64,000 bases of DNA from Comamonas suwonensis (GTDB taxonomy: Bacteria > Pseudomonadota > Gammaproteobacteria > Burkholderiales > Burkholderiaceae_C), in assembly GCF_012844455.2 (NCBI RefSeq), contig NZ_JABBCQ020000003.1:186001-250000 (forward strand), written 5' to 3'. This document shows positions 18,231 through 26,087 of the stretch, piece after piece. The translations under genes were made by a program, and so were the position numbers. The notes beneath the pieces are model-generated. The model was not told where the DNA came from. It saw only the letters and a list, made by a program, of their open reading frames with translations, and ran no database searches. Each line of letters starts with the position of its first letter. Positions within the stretch are counted from its first letter, which is position 1.

Positions 18231-18433
18231 TGGCGTGACGCAGGTTTGCCCGGAGCGAAGTGAAACGCAGCGTAGGGACGGGGACAGTCGGGTCGTGTTC
18301 TTTTGCCTTCTTTGCTTGCACGAGCAAGAAAAGAAGGTCGCCTGCCGGGGCGAGACCCGGCCACTGTTGTAGATTACGAAGCAAAATATAGATAATTTTT
18401 GTGATTTATATAAATAATCCTAAAGGATAGTTG

Positions 18434-19156
18434 ATGAATAGAACTGTGGAAATGAGACAAAATGGTTTTTTCAAAATTTTTTCAGATGCCATTACTCTTT
18501 ATGAGATATCTGCGGCAGAGAGTAGTGAACATATTAAGACAACAATTGCCAAGGCGAGTATTCTTTCGACGAATTATGCTTTAGAGGCTGCGGCGAATTC
18601 ATTTTTGTCTTCGGTTGATATAACGAAAAAATTGAAGGATGAAATTGATAGATTATCAACGATTGATAAATTTGATTTTATTCTCCAATGGCATAATAAA
18701 AAATCTCTTCCTCGCGGGGTAATTCAAACTCAGGCAATAAAGGAATTAATTAGCCAGAGGAACGCACTTGTGCATCCAAAAATCAATTCAATAAAATTGA
18801 ATATTAAAACAAAATCAGGTGATGTAAATTATTCATATATACATGAGTCTATTGATGAATCAGGAACTTCAAAAAGTAAATTGTCAAATATTTCTCTTGA
18901 TCCAGATAGATATACAGAAGAAGATGCACTTATAGCGGTAAAGGTACTCGTTAGATTTTTAAATATCTATGTTAACAAATGGTGGGGCATTGATGTGGAG
19001 GAATCTGCTAATTTTCTTATGCCTACATGGACTGGTTCAATTAAAGCAAAATCTGTGATGTACGAAAGAAAATCATTGGAAACTGTTTTAAGAAATAATG
19101 ATGATTTGAAAATTGAATTTCTTGGCTTGTATGGAATTTTGGAACAGTTTGCGTGA
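18434..19156 (+). CDS. AT-rich gene with HEPN-type RNxxxH motif, possible RNase
   Basis: 240-residue cytoplasmic protein, strongly AT-rich compared with its surroundings and therefore probably acquired. Mostly helical. Residues ~42-56 (ILSTNYALEAAANSF) and R109-N110-A111-L112-V113-H114 (KELISQRNALVHPKI) match the pattern of HEPN domains, in which RNxxxH is the catalytic ribonuclease motif in many toxins and defence proteins (RiboL-PSP-like group). The C-terminal ~100 residues are unrecognised. AAGGA precedes the ATG at 18434. It has no visible antitoxin neighbour: a composite repeat lies upstream and a terminator downstream. The HEPN assignment rests on the motif and helix pattern only. Confidence 0.7.
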   Translation: MNRTVEMRQNGFFKIFSDAITLYEISAAESSEHIKTTIAKASILSTNYALEAAANSFLSSVDITKKLKDEIDRLSTIDKFDFILQWHNKKSLPRGVIQTQAIKELISQRNALVHPKINSIKLNIKTKSGDVNYSYIHESIDESGTSKSKLSNISLDPDRYTEEDALIAVKVLVRFLNIYVNKWWGIDVEESANFLMPTWTGSIKAKSVMYERKSLETVLRNNDDLKIEFLGLYGILEQFA

Positions 19157-19262
19157 AAATAATTTCAATTAAATAGTTGTAATCTCTTGGATCTGCTAAG
19201 CGGGATGATTGACTATTTTTGATGACTGAATGACTTGGATCGTCTACGTTTCTTTGAATAGT

Positions 19263-19297
19263 AAAAAAGCCCACCGCTTCCGCGATGGGCTTTTTTC
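19263..19297. terminator. Bidirectional rho-independent terminator
   Basis: AAAAAAGCCCA and TGGGCTTTTTT arms around CCGCTTCCGCGA. It serves the HEPN-like gene and the converging ttrBCA operon. Confidence 0.85.
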
Positions 19298-19341
19298 ATT
19301 TTCATCACCCGCATCAAGCAGGCAAAACAGTCAACCAGTCA

Positions 19342-22300
19342 TCAAACTTTCTTGACGCGAACAGGCAACCCCTGCCGCACCACAGCCCCCGAAACCCAAT
19401 CAATCCAGACATTGTCCTTTTCAGGCCGCGTAGGGTCGGCAAAGCCCAGCGTGTTCAAGTTCACGCCATTGCCATGTTGCGAATTGGCATGCGTCGCCTT
19501 GCCATCGACCACATGCGCTATAGCGCCCAGTTGCTTGTGGCCGTAGCCATGTTCAATAGCGATAGCACCGGGCGCAACACCGGCGCGCACCAGGGCCACA
19601 CCGCGCAGTTGGCCGCCGGGGGTGCAGAGTTCAATGGCGTCGCCATTGGCAATGCCCAGTTTGGCCGCGTCGGCCTTGTTGATGCTGACGGGGTTGTGCG
19701 GGTGCACCTGGCGCAGGCGTGAGGCGGCGATGGACATGCTGCTCATCAGGTTGGATTTGTAGCTGGTCATGGTCAGCGGCCAGTCCTGCTCGGTGAAGAC
19801 GGCGCGCATATCGCTGCCGTCGGCCAATCGCGTGGGGTACCAGGTGGCGCAGCCGCTGTAGCGCTCGCCGGTCATGGAGTGGCGCATTTTGCTCAGACCC
19901 TCGTTCCAGAAGGTGACGGGGAACTTGGCTTGCAGCTTGAGGTGATCGCCCTTCCAAGCGTCTTCGACCTTATCAAAGCGGCCGCCACGGCTCATGACCA
20001 TGGCGACGCGGCGCACTTCTTCGGGTTTGACGCATCTTTCTACCGAGGGCATCCACTTGGTGAGGCCGGTGATTGCTATGTCGTCATCGCTGGCTTCGGG
20101 CAAGGGCTTGCCGGCCTGGTAGGCGATGTTGCACATGCCGCGCAGATAGAAGTCTTCGGCGTTTTCCAAGTCCAGCGGCTCGCCGTCTTTGGTGCTCATG
20201 GCGTTCTTGCCAAAGCCGGGCAGCTGCAGCTGTTCGGCCACGGCAAAGATAAAGGTTTCAAAGCTGATGGGCTGGCCGTCGGCTGTCTTGGCCGTCGCCG
20301 CTTCCACGGTGGGCCAGCGCACGGTGCTGCTCTTGGCCACCACGTCGGCCCAGGGCGCGCCAATGCCCCAGCTTTCGTAGGTGACGGTGTCGGGCACGAT
20401 GTAGTCGGCCAGGGCCGAGGTCTCGTTGATGAAGGGGTCGACCGAGACAAACAGCGGCAGCTTTTTCACGTCCTTGACGGCATCGGCCAGCGCGTTCTCG
20501 AAGCCGCACATAGCGTAGATGGGGTTGCTGATGTGGTTGATCCAGGCCTTGACGGCATAGGGGTAGCCCAGCATGCCGGCGGCCAGCATTTCGCTGCTCA
20601 ATCCACCGGGTACGGGATACCAGGGCGCTTTGGCGGGGTAGGGGTTCTGGCCCGCTTCCTTCTTGCGCTTGAACTCGCTGGTCTTTTCGTAGGGGAACTT
20701 GGTGCGTGACAGGGCCACGCCCTTGGGTTTTACCGCGCCTTCAAACTGCGCAAAGTTGTAGCGTGGGCCGGGGCCAAAAGGGCCGAATGGGCCTGCGTCC
20801 ATCACCCAGCCGCCGCGCACATTGAGGTTGCCGATGAGGTTGTTGAGCATGGCAATGGCGTAGGCGGTGTAGAAGCCCGAGCCATTCATGGTGCCGCCGT
20901 GCGAGTTGGCCACGGCCTGCTTGCCATGGCTGGTGAATTCGCGCGCCAGGTCTTCGATTTCCTTGACGGGCACATCGCACAGGGCGGCGTATTCGGCCAG
21001 CGTTTTCTTGTGCGCCTCGGCGCGCAGTTTGACAAAGGCGCTGCAGACGGCCAGCGGTGCGGGGTCTTCAGTGGTGTCAGCGGCCTTGATGGGCGTGAAG
21101 CTGCGCTCAACGATCAGCTCGGCCGGTGTGGCGACGGTGTGAGCGGCCAGCGTTCCATCGGCCAGTTGCACCACATACACATCGTCGGCAGGCGTTTTGT
21201 CATCGACCGGCTCAGGCATGGGCAGACCAATGTCCGCACCGCGCAAGAACTGACCAAAGCGGGGGTGCTGGGGCTCGTTGATGAGCAAGTGTGTGGCGTT
21301 GCTCCACGATGCCTCGCCCACGGCCGCCATGGCGGCGGGGCCAGGCTGGGTCAGAAACTGCTTGTCGTAACGCTCGTTGTCGATGATCCAGCGGATCAGG
21401 CCCATTGCCAGCGCCAGGTCGCTGCCGGGCTTGACGGGCAGCCAGCGGTTGTTGTCGCCGGCGGCATGGCTGGACGAGGTGGGCAGCATGGGCGAGACCA
21501 CGACGTATTTGTAGGTGTTCTCGCCGCGCGAACGCGCCTCGGCCAGCTCGCGGCCCACGCGCTGGAAGGGGTTGCCCGACTGCGCGGGAGAGGTGCCGAT
21601 AAACAGGCCAAAACGCGAGTTTTTCCAGTCGGGCTTGCCGTGGGGCATGCCCGCCATATCGCCCAGAGCCGCGCCCGTGCCCACGCGGTAGGTCTGGCCG
21701 CAGTACGAGCCGTGGTTGGACACATTGAGGGTGCCGAACGACTGCTTGGCAAAGCGGTTGACCAGAGGCGTGCGGCCTTCGTTGGCGGCCTCGGTCACCA
21801 GCAACTGGTTGGACTTGGGACCGTATTCGGGGTTGGCTTCGTCAATCAGCGTCTTCACATCGCGGATGGCGGCGAGGCCCTCCACATGGCCTTCGCCAAA
21901 CAGGTCGCCGCCTTCGCAGATTTCTTGCACCAGCTCTTCGAGCGTGATGGTCTTCCACTGGCCGGAGCCGCGCGGGCCCACGCGCTTCAAAGGATTGAGC
22001 ACGCGGTGCGGGGCTTTTTGATGTTCGAGCATGGCCGAGCCGCGCGCGCAACTGGTGGCGCGGCCTTCCAGACCGTTGTCGCCGCCCAGCATGGCGTAGA
22101 CCTCGCGCACCGGCGTTTCCATGGGCGCGGGGTTGGTGGTGGCCAGCGGGTGGTAGGGGTTGCCGGCGATGCGGATGATCTGGTTGTCGGCGGTATCGAC
22201 GCGCAGGCGCACGCCGCACTGGGTCCAGCAGCCCAGGCACGACGAAGGGCTGACCACCTGGCCGGGCTGGGTCGTCAATTGGCCGGTGACGGGGTCGATG

Positions 22301-22533
22301 CGGAACTCGGGCGTCAGCGAATTGCCGCGCGTGGCGCTTTTCGTGGTCTTGCCCGATGTGCCGGTGATCAAGCCCTTGGCGCCCTTGGCCACGGTTTCGC
22401 CATAGCCCGCGGCAAAAGCGGCCAGGCCACCGGCCACAGCGCCGCCGCGCAGCAGTAAACGGCGGCGAGCCACCTTGGCGTCGGATACCGCTTCATCGTG
22501 AGATTGTTCGGGGGGGAGTTTTTTGTCAGTCAT
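19342..22533 (-). CDS. ttrA: Tetrathionate reductase catalytic subunit TtrA
   Basis: Molybdopterin oxidoreductase of 1063 residues, close to the ~1020 of enterobacterial TtrA. A Tat signal with ARRRLLLRGG (Arg23-Arg25) directs export. The [4Fe-4S] ligands SCLGCWTQC (Cys99, 102, 106) are followed by ATSCARG. NHGSYCG supplies the likely Mo ligand Cys, and GTSPAQSGNPFQR and YGPKSNQLLVT match the TtrA family. With TtrB and TtrC it reduces tetrathionate to thiosulfate in the periplasm, using quinol. It is the last gene of ttrBCA, 105 bases after ttrC; that gap carries a palindromic box. Identity is confident. Confidence 0.95.
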   Translation of the reverse strand: MTDKKLPPEQSHDEAVSDAKVARRRLLLRGGAVAGGLAAFAAGYGETVAKGAKGLITGTSGKTTKSATRGNSLTPEFRIDPVTGQLTTQPGQVVSPSSCLGCWTQCGVRLRVDTADNQIIRIAGNPYHPLATTNPAPMETPVREVYAMLGGDNGLEGRATSCARGSAMLEHQKAPHRVLNPLKRVGPRGSGQWKTITLEELVQEICEGGDLFGEGHVEGLAAIRDVKTLIDEANPEYGPKSNQLLVTEAANEGRTPLVNRFAKQSFGTLNVSNHGSYCGQTYRVGTGAALGDMAGMPHGKPDWKNSRFGLFIGTSPAQSGNPFQRVGRELAEARSRGENTYKYVVVSPMLPTSSSHAAGDNNRWLPVKPGSDLALAMGLIRWIIDNERYDKQFLTQPGPAAMAAVGEASWSNATHLLINEPQHPRFGQFLRGADIGLPMPEPVDDKTPADDVYVVQLADGTLAAHTVATPAELIVERSFTPIKAADTTEDPAPLAVCSAFVKLRAEAHKKTLAEYAALCDVPVKEIEDLAREFTSHGKQAVANSHGGTMNGSGFYTAYAIAMLNNLIGNLNVRGGWVMDAGPFGPFGPGPRYNFAQFEGAVKPKGVALSRTKFPYEKTSEFKRKKEAGQNPYPAKAPWYPVPGGLSSEMLAAGMLGYPYAVKAWINHISNPIYAMCGFENALADAVKDVKKLPLFVSVDPFINETSALADYIVPDTVTYESWGIGAPWADVVAKSSTVRWPTVEAATAKTADGQPISFETFIFAVAEQLQLPGFGKNAMSTKDGEPLDLENAEDFYLRGMCNIAYQAGKPLPEASDDDIAITGLTKWMPSVERCVKPEEVRRVAMVMSRGGRFDKVEDAWKGDHLKLQAKFPVTFWNEGLSKMRHSMTGERYSGCATWYPTRLADGSDMRAVFTEQDWPLTMTSYKSNLMSSMSIAASRLRQVHPHNPVSINKADAAKLGIANGDAIELCTPGGQLRGVALVRAGVAPGAIAIEHGYGHKQLGAIAHVVDGKATHANSQHGNGVNLNTLGFADPTRPEKDNVWIDWVSGAVVRQGLPVRVKKV

Positions 22534-22576
22534 GGTGTGCCTCTTCTGGGCTGGTGTGCGGTAGCGATGCTTTTAA

Positions 22577-22625
22577 TTTGATAGCTGCTACCGCGCTTCT
22601 GTTTTGCGGTACAGGCCAATTTGGC
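22577..22625. repeat. Dispersed palindromic box inside ttrBCA
   Basis: TTTGATAGCTGCTACCGCGC then TTTTGCGGTACAGGCC; lies between ttrC and ttrA, so it would be transcribed within the operon mRNA. Confidence 0.65.
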
Positions 22626-22638
22626 TCGAATAATTGCT

Positions 22639-23673
22639 TTAAGCTGTGGCCTGGCGCTGGGGGAATAGCTCCAGCGCCCAGGTCGCGATGGCGACCAGTG
22701 CCACGCACAGGCCGGCGACGCCGACCATGCCCAGCAGGCCATCGCCGCCCAGCGGCATGCTATAGAGGTAAAGCCCCGCGCCGAATTTGGGCACGCCTTG
22801 CACACCCATGAAAAGCGCCCAGCGGAAGGCCCAGGCCGATGCGGCCAGCCCGGTGCCCAGCACCAGCGTGTAGCCCTTGGCAGACAGGCGGCGCTGGCCG
22901 CGCAGCAGCGCCACCAGCACAGCGGCACCAAACACGGCAGATCCCAGCATGGAGATGCGCCAGACCGGGAATTCCTGGAACAAGCGCACAGCCAGATCAA
23001 ACGAAGGGCTGTGGCCAGCCATGCCGTAAATAGCCCAAGTCAGTGCAGAAACCACCAACGCCGTGGCCAGCACCAGACCGAGGTTGCGCAGGCCGTGCAG
23101 CGCCGCAAAGTCAGGCTGCAGCTTGATGGGCAGAAAGCGGTAGAGCACAAATGCCATGCCCACGGTGGCCAGCCAGCCGCTGAGCGCCAGGTTGATAGGC
23201 ACCCACAGCGTGCTCCATAGAGGGCGCGAGCGCACCACCATCACTTCGGCACCGCTATAAAGCACGATGCTGAGCGTGGACAGCACCAGCAGCGGCACCA
23301 GGGCGCGCATGAGCTTGTGCTTGCCCAGCCACCACAGCGCGCACATCAGCACGCACAGGCCGACAAAGGTGGGCATCAAAATCGCGCCCAGACTCATCCA
23401 CGACCACGGTGTGAGGTGAGCGTAGAAATGCCAGAAGCGCGCCGGCTGGTGCAAGTCGGCCAACAGGGCCACGGGCGCGGCAATCGCGCTCATGGTCAGT
23501 ACCAGCACGGCGGTGGGCAGCAGGCGCTGGCGCAATCCGTTGGCCGGGCCAAACACGCAGACGGATGTGAGCAGAGCCGCACCCGTGGCGATGCCGACCA
23601 GAAAGAAATACTGCACGGCCCAGGGCAGCCAAGCGGCTTCATAGGCGGGGGTCAGGAGTTCAATGATTTGCAT
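22639..23673 (-). CDS. ttrC: Tetrathionate reductase membrane subunit TtrC (NrfD family)
   Basis: 344-residue NrfD-type integral membrane protein with about nine hydrophobic segments, the number and length expected for TtrC. It oxidises quinol in the cytoplasmic membrane and passes electrons to TtrB and then TtrA. The N-terminal AVQYFFLVGIATGAALL and LADLHQPARFWHFYAHL are typical of the family. AAAGGAG before the ATG at 23673 fixes the start, and the longer upstream frame overlaps ttrB and is rejected. It is 13 bases downstream of ttrB. The gene order ttrB-ttrC-ttrA equals that of Salmonella. Confidence 0.92.
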   Translation of the reverse strand: MQIIELLTPAYEAAWLPWAVQYFFLVGIATGAALLTSVCVFGPANGLRQRLLPTAVLVLTMSAIAAPVALLADLHQPARFWHFYAHLTPWSWMSLGAILMPTFVGLCVLMCALWWLGKHKLMRALVPLLVLSTLSIVLYSGAEVMVVRSRPLWSTLWVPINLALSGWLATVGMAFVLYRFLPIKLQPDFAALHGLRNLGLVLATALVVSALTWAIYGMAGHSPSFDLAVRLFQEFPVWRISMLGSAVFGAAVLVALLRGQRRLSAKGYTLVLGTGLAASAWAFRWALFMGVQGVPKFGAGLYLYSMPLGGDGLLGMVGVAGLCVALVAIATWALELFPQRQATA

Positions 23674-23686
23674 GAGAGGACTCCTT

Positions 23687-24544
23687 TCACAGATGGTCGG
23701 CAACCAAACGCACAGTGGCTTGGCCATCGACACCGTTGACGAACTCATCGGGCAGGCCGATGTAGAAGACATGGGGCTTGGTCTTCATCCCGGGTTTGAG
23801 GACCTTGATGTCAGCTTTGTGGGCATGGATGCGCTGGTTGATCTCGCTGTGCGCATCGTTGAGGTCACCGATGACCCGTGCTCCGCCCACACAGCTTTCC
23901 ACACAGGCGGGCAGCAGACCGGCTTCAAGCCGGTGCTCGCAGAAGGTGCACTTGTCGGCGGTCTGCGTCTCGTGGTTGATGAAGCGCGCGTCGTACGGGC
24001 AGGCCTGTACGCAGTAGCCGCAGCCCACGCAGCGCTCGTTATCGACGAGAACAATGCCGTCGGTACGCTGGAACGTGGCTTGCACGGGGCATACGGGCAC
24101 GCAAGGCGGCTCGTCGCAGTGGTTGCACAGGCGCGGTAGGCTGACCATGGCAGGCATCACTTCGCCGGGCTGGTCCACTTCGTATTGCAGAACGCTGGTG
24201 CGGAATTGGCCGATGGGCGGCTGGTTTTCGACCGAGCAACTCACGGTGCAAGCCTGGCAGCCAATGCATTTGCGCATATCGACCAGCATGCCAAAGCGCT
24301 TGCCCTCCATGCCGGGGCGGCGTGGCGGCTGGAATGTGGGATCACCCGGCAAGGCGGCGCGGGCGGTGCTGGCAATGCCAAAGCTGGTGGCCACAGCAAT
24401 CAAATCCTGCAAAAAACCACGCTTGCTGGGTGCTGTCACGGCGCTTGCAGTTACACCCAGGCTGCTGGGTGTGGCGCTCGTGTTGCAGGCACAGCCTGTG
24501 CCGTTGCTGGAGCAGCCGGAAGATTCTTGGGGTTGAAGTGGCAT
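23687..24544 (-). CDS. ttrB: Tetrathionate reductase iron-sulfur subunit TtrB
   Basis: 285-residue ferredoxin-type subunit with four [4Fe-4S] cluster motifs: CIGCQACTVSC, CNHCDEPPCVPVC, CVGCGYCVQAC and CTFCEHRLEAGLLPACVESC. The Tat-like signal SKRGFLQDL (Lys41-Arg42) has Lys-Arg in place of twin Arg, a variant known for enterobacterial TtrB. Unlike that protein it has ~39 extra residues before the signal, with Cys at 11, 18 and 20. AAGGAAGG precedes the ATG at 24544; an ATG five codons upstream has no ribosome site. First gene of ttrBCA behind an FNR-type promoter. No ttrRS pair is adjacent. Confidence 0.93.
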   Translation of the reverse strand: MPLQPQESSGCSSNGTGCACNTSATPSSLGVTASAVTAPSKRGFLQDLIAVATSFGIASTARAALPGDPTFQPPRRPGMEGKRFGMLVDMRKCIGCQACTVSCSVENQPPIGQFRTSVLQYEVDQPGEVMPAMVSLPRLCNHCDEPPCVPVCPVQATFQRTDGIVLVDNERCVGCGYCVQACPYDARFINHETQTADKCTFCEHRLEAGLLPACVESCVGGARVIGDLNDAHSEINQRIHAHKADIKVLKPGMKTKPHVFYIGLPDEFVNGVDGQATVRLVADHL

Positions 24545-24601
24545 GGCCCTTCCTTTCATCGTCTCACTAGCACCAGAACACTCTGGTGCTTATGCATTAA
24601 T

Positions 24602-24620
24602 AAGTATTAAGTTAATACTT
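24602..24620. promoter_or_regulatory. Perfect palindrome flanked by direct repeats, candidate operator of ttrBCA
   Basis: AAGTATTAA-G-TTAATACTT, 9-base arms. Copies of TTATGCATTAAT flank it on both sides (about 24590-24601 and 24622-24633). It falls just downstream of the predicted ttrB start of transcription, where a repressor could act. No regulator gene is adjacent. Confidence 0.55.
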
Positions 24621-24634
24621 TTTATGCATTAATG

Positions 24635-24640
24635 ACTATA
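24635..24640 (-). promoter_or_regulatory. -10 hexamer of the ttrBCA promoter
   Basis: TATAGT on the minus strand. With a predicted start near 24628 the centre of the FNR box lies at about -41.5, the class II activator position. Confidence 0.6.
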
Positions 24641-24662
24641 TGAATGAAGAGCGGTTGAGCGC

Positions 24663-24676
24663 TTGATATGTATCAA
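24663..24676 (-). promoter_or_regulatory. FNR/ANR box upstream of ttrBCA
   Basis: TTGAT-ATGT-ATCAA, a perfect match to the FNR consensus TTGATN4ATCAA, 119 bases before ttrB. Indicates anaerobic activation; enterobacterial ttr is also FNR-dependent. Confidence 0.8.
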
Positions 24677-25355
24677 ACTCGCTGTGAAAGAAGACTTCTT
24701 GAGAGGGAAGCGCTCGCAATCAAGCAATAACGGTTTCAAGCATGCAATTGATTAATTAATGAATAGTTAAGAAATGATGTGTTTTAAAGTGGAAATGCTG
24801 CCGCAGCCTGCTGTCTGGCTGGAATTAACACGTGGGCAAATTCCAGGAGATGTCAATCCAGCCTTGCTGCCGTTCCGAAACTAGGTGATCGCTATTTGCG
24901 CTCATGGCTGGTTCAGGGGACGAAAGCAGCCGCTTTCATGGAAAAGCACAACCTTGGTTCCATCTCCTCAGTTGTATTGCGAGTGGCATAACCTCCCGCG
25001 GTTTGAATGAAGGCGCTACTCAGCGATTTGCCTCTGGGGTCGCAGGCATGCGCTCAAACCTGTCTGCAGACGGGTAGTCTTTTCCTTGGCTCAAGCAGCA
25101 TGATCGCTTTTACAGAAAAGGGATTCAAAAAACACCCATCACTGCTTGCATGTACGGGGCATCCCTGTAGTGCAGCAACTGCGCCCGTAACTGTCCGACA
25201 CCAGACTTCGCGCGTGGGATGCTTTGAAGCTGTTGCTTTTATGTAAGATGGTCACATGCTGTGTTTGCAAGCGACGGTTTTTTCTTCGCTCGTCAGCTAT
25301 CTGTGTACTGATACGTGCATGTGATATCCCAATTCGTCATATAGAAAGGTTCGAT
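24677..25355. other. Intergenic stretch without a supported gene
   Basis: Between the ttr promoter and the yqjD-like operon. A 79-codon frame at 25007-25246 has no ribosome site and no recognisable family. A promoter for the yqjD-like gene is expected near 25250-25340, but I could not pick convincing hexamers. Confidence 0.4.
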
Positions 25356-25667
25356 ATGTCACGCTCTGTTTCCGACGCCGTTTCCCATGCTCAAGACGAT
25401 CTGGAAAAGCTTGTCAGCGATTTGCGAGGTCTGCTGTCTGCCCGTGAACTGGACAAAATGCCTGAGATCAGTGCACTGCGTCAACGTATCGATGACAGCA
25501 TGAACACAGTGCGCGATTCCGCTGTTCGTGCAGCCCAGGACGCCGCTCGCCAGGCCCGCGAAGCCGCCGATACGGCTGATCGCTATGCGCATGATGAACC
25601 TTGGCGTGTTGCCGGTGCAGCTCTGGCTGTAGGTGCTCTGCTGGGCTTTATGCTGGGCCGACGTTAA
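25356..25667 (+). CDS. DUF883 (ElaB/YqjD-type) ribosome-associated membrane protein
   Basis: 103-residue protein: a long Ala-rich amphipathic helix (about residues 5-75), then a C-terminal membrane helix and the ending GALLGFMLGRR that is typical of ElaB/YqjD/YgaM proteins. In E. coli YqjD binds stationary-phase ribosomes at the inner membrane through this tail. AGAAAGG precedes the ATG at 25356. It heads a three-gene set with YqjE- and YqjK-like genes, the same order as in enterobacteria, supporting a role in stress or stationary phase. Confidence 0.88.
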   Translation: MSRSVSDAVSHAQDDLEKLVSDLRGLLSARELDKMPEISALRQRIDDSMNTVRDSAVRAAQDAARQAREAADTADRYAHDEPWRVAGAALAVGALLGFMLGRR

Positions 25668-25683
25668 AAGGCGCTGATTTCAA

Positions 25684-26085
25684 GTGCCTGTGAATTTGAC
25701 TTCGCTGCTGGGTCTGGACTCTCTGGTTGAGCGCTGCCGATTGAATCTGACTGAGGCGGCCATGGCCGCTGAAGATCGCGTCGATCTTGCCCATCTGGAA
25801 TGGCGTCAGCACAAGCAGAGTCTCCAGACGCTGACTGTGCTCGCCATCGTTCTCGGTGCTTTGACGGTGGTTGTGCTCATGGTCCTGACGCTGGCTGTTC
25901 TGGTTCAGTTCTGGGATGGCGAACATCGCACTCTGGTGGCATGGCTGCTGGCGGGCGGTTGGGTCGTTATCTGGGCTTTGGGTTTGTGGCGATTGATGGC
26001 TGCAGTCAAGCAGCTGTCCAGCCCATTCAGACTGACCAGGCATGAGCTCAAGTCTGACTGGAAAGCGTTGAAGGAGAAGATCTGA
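25684..26085 (+). CDS. YqjE-type phage-holin-family (DUF1469) membrane protein
   Basis: 133-residue protein with an N-terminal amphipathic part and two membrane helices at about residues 50-75 and 82-105. The family is labelled phage holin superfamily III but is common on chromosomes beside yqjD and is not evidence of a prophage. It starts with GTG at 25684, 16 bases after the YqjD-type gene, and ends 2 bases before the YqjK-type gene, so the three are co-transcribed. A role in membrane stress is inferred only from this conserved trio. Confidence 0.8.
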   Translation: MPVNLTSLLGLDSLVERCRLNLTEAAMAAEDRVDLAHLEWRQHKQSLQTLTVLAIVLGALTVVVLMVLTLAVLVQFWDGEHRTLVAWLLAGGWVVIWALGLWRLMAAVKQLSSPFRLTRHELKSDWKALKEKI

Positions 26086-26087
26086 CC

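Larger units (their letters stand above)
17693..18366 (+). repeat. Composite inverted repeat, copy 2
   Basis: About 674 bases, in tandem with copy 1. Left arm 17693-17974, centre with one palindromic box (18007-18050), right arm 18056-18366 in opposite orientation. The left end repeats AGAGGGCGGGTCTCGGCCCG; the right end is GGGGCGAGACCCGGCCACTG. The outer hairpin of the left arm is a perfect 13-base stem (CCTCCTTTTCTTG with CAAGAAAAGGAGG). It ends 67 bases before the AT-rich HEPN-like gene. Confidence 0.85.

Noticed and set aside
17590-18384. Frames of 60-150 codons inside the composite repeats
   Set aside because: They differ in frame between copies and contain stops, while base changes follow stem pairing rather than codons.
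20899-22458. 519-codon frame antisense to ttrA
   Set aside because: Mirror of biased codons in ttrA; Gly/Arg/His-rich, no domain.
25684-26085. Prophage remnant suggested by a holin-family protein
   Set aside because: The gene is YqjE-like in a yqjD-yqjE-yqjK order; no other phage genes are present.
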